DNA of 7,034 nucleotides from Streptomyces sp. NRRL S-337 (GTDB lineage Bacteria > Actinomycetota > Actinomycetes > Streptomycetales > Streptomycetaceae): NCBI RefSeq assembly GCF_000720175.1, contig NZ_JOIX01000143.1, forward strand, positions 1-7,034, written 5' to 3'. How positions within the stretch are numbered: position 1 is the first letter of the stretch; the number at the start of each line of letters is the position of its first letter. A model generated the notes under the pieces. The model saw nothing but the letters and a program-made list of their open reading frames with translations, did no database searches and was not told the origin of the DNA. The translations under genes were made by a program, and so were the position numbers. Shown here piece after piece: positions 6,553 through 7,034 of this stretch.

Positions 6553-6640
6553 TGGTGTCCGAGGGGGGACTTGAACCCCCACGCCCGATAAAGGGCACTA
6601 GCACCTCAAGCTAGCGCGTCTGCCATTCCGCCACCCGGAC
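6553..6640 (-). tRNA. tRNA-Leu (anticodon GAG), CCA encoded
   Basis: On the minus strand the sequence folds as a class II tRNA. The acceptor stem GTCCGGG pairs with CTCGGAC; the discriminator is A (6556) and CCA is encoded at 6555-6553. The D-arm is GCGGAATGGCAGACGC. The anticodon stem CTAGC/GCTAG encloses loop TTGAGGT, with anticodon GAG at 6607-6605, which reads CUC and CUU leucine codons. A long variable arm (GCCC/GGGC) is followed by the T-arm GGGGG-TTCAAGT-CCCCC. The body is 85 nt, or 88 with CCA. The upstream leader contains a small hairpin (6654-6671, CGCGGG/CCCGCG) and a weak -10-like TATGGT (complement of 6684-6689); no confident -35 was found. Confidence 0.97.
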
Positions 6641-6709
6641 TAGGTGTGATCTTCGCGGGGCGTTTCCCGCGGCGACGTGGACAACCATATCAAGGTTTCA
6701 GAGTGCCTT

Positions 6710-6955
6710 GCGCTGCGCTTGGCCTTCCTCCCACGTACCTGGGTGTCCCGCCGTCGGGGTTGCCCGCGTTGCGCTTTGCGGCGCGCCGCACGTACTTGGC
6801 CGTCCCGCCGCGGGGCTTGCTCGCCGTTGCGCTTTGCGGCGCCCCGCACGTACCTGTCTGCGGCGCCGCGGGGCTCGCTCGCCGTTGCGCTTTGCGGCGC
6901 CCCGCACGTACCTGTCTGCGGCGCCGCGGGGCGTCTCGCCGTTGCGCCTGCGGCG
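6710..6955. repeat. 58-bp tandem repeat array, about four copies
   Basis: Units begin at 6710 (degenerate), 6768, 6826 and 6884, with a partial fifth from 6941. Units 3 and 4 share their first 49 bases exactly, and unit 4 is one base shorter at its end. Each core unit reads GTTGCGCTTTGCGGCGCC, then CGCACGTACCTG, then a GC-rich tail, and can form a hairpin (GCCCCGC with GCGGGGC, or GCGGCGCC with GGCGCCGC). The period is not a multiple of three, and the same peptide-like strings appear in shifted frames, so the array is non-coding. It lies upstream of the tRNA-Leu gene. I do not recognise the family. The rest of 6641-7034, apart from the terminal hairpin, shows no gene. Confidence 0.85.
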
Positions 6956-6994
6956 GGCTGGGTTGTTGTGGGTGCGGTGACGGGCCTGCGGGGC

Positions 6995-7034
6995 CGGTGT
7001 TTGGGACTGCTGTCGCTTTACGTCCCAAACACCG
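6995..7034. terminator. Perfect hairpin at window edge, probable terminator of a neighbouring gene
   Basis: CGGTGTTTGGGAC (6995-7007) and GTCCCAAACACCG (7022-7034) are perfect 13-bp inverted repeats around a 14-base loop. The stem may continue past the window. No gene in this window needs it, so it probably ends a leftward gene lying to the right. A recombination or protein-binding site is an alternative. Confidence 0.55.

Noticed and set aside
6313..6582. 89-residue minus-strand open frame beginning inside the tRNA 3' end
   Set aside because: It starts within the tRNA and reads through its terminator and the riboswitch 5' region; its N-terminus is just the translated T-arm. No supporting RBS or family was recognised.
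6553..6640. tRNA-Leu as an attachment site of an integrated element
   Set aside because: tRNA 3' ends are frequent integration targets, but I found no second copy of the 3' segment, no integrase and no mobile-element gene within the window.
6640..7028. Several short Arg/Ala-rich open frames on both strands over the 58-bp repeats
   Set aside because: Similar peptide strings recur in different frames because the repeat period is not a multiple of three; this is repeat translation, not genes.
1..7034. CRISPR array, insertion sequence or antiphage system
   Set aside because: No spacer-separated repeats, transposase motifs, terminal inverted repeats with target duplications, or defence proteins were seen. 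The 58-bp array is contiguous without unique spacers.

Overview
The window is very GC-rich, with G or C at almost every third codon position. Together with a DUF6314 protein, an Ig-like surface protein and a CCA-encoding tRNA-Leu(GAG), this points to a Streptomyces or close actinomycete chromosome. Identity is inferred from sequence style and recalled protein families; no search was run.

Layout from left to right. (1) 2-628 (+): the 3' end of a secreted-type, Cys-rich protein with tandem bacterial Ig-like domains, closed by a perfect 15-bp hairpin (646-682). That hairpin is shared with the convergent (2) 727-1299 (-), a DUF6314 protein of unknown function with an acidic pentapeptide-repeat N-terminus. 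(3) A 231-bp divergent intergenic region (1300-1530) holds an imperfect inverted repeat. (4) 1531-6175 (+) is a tight three-gene operon: betaine aldehyde dehydrogenase, an APC-superfamily permease (ATGA overlap) and a GMC flavoenzyme closely resembling choline oxidase (14-bp gap). (5) 6176-6552 carries no convincing gene but contains, on the minus strand, a sequence with the conserved core of a TPP riboswitch, and the terminator of the next gene. (6) tRNA-Leu(GAG), minus strand, 6553-6640. (7) 6641-7034: non-coding, with about four copies of a 58-bp tandem repeat and a perfect 13-bp hairpin at the window edge.

How the genes work together: the operon reads as choline (or related quaternary amine) uptake followed by oxidation to betaine aldehyde and then glycine betaine. 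It could serve osmoprotection or feed betaine into catabolism. The flavoenzyme keeps the choline-oxidase residues I can recall: the FAD-linking His, the Glu and His that contact substrate, and the catalytic His/Asn.

The most unusual feature is the TPP riboswitch-like element. It points leftward into the 3' end of the choline operon, with no thiamine gene behind it in this window, and its 5' half does not fit the standard fold well. It is either a relic whose gene was lost or displaced, or a divergent regulatory or antisense RNA.
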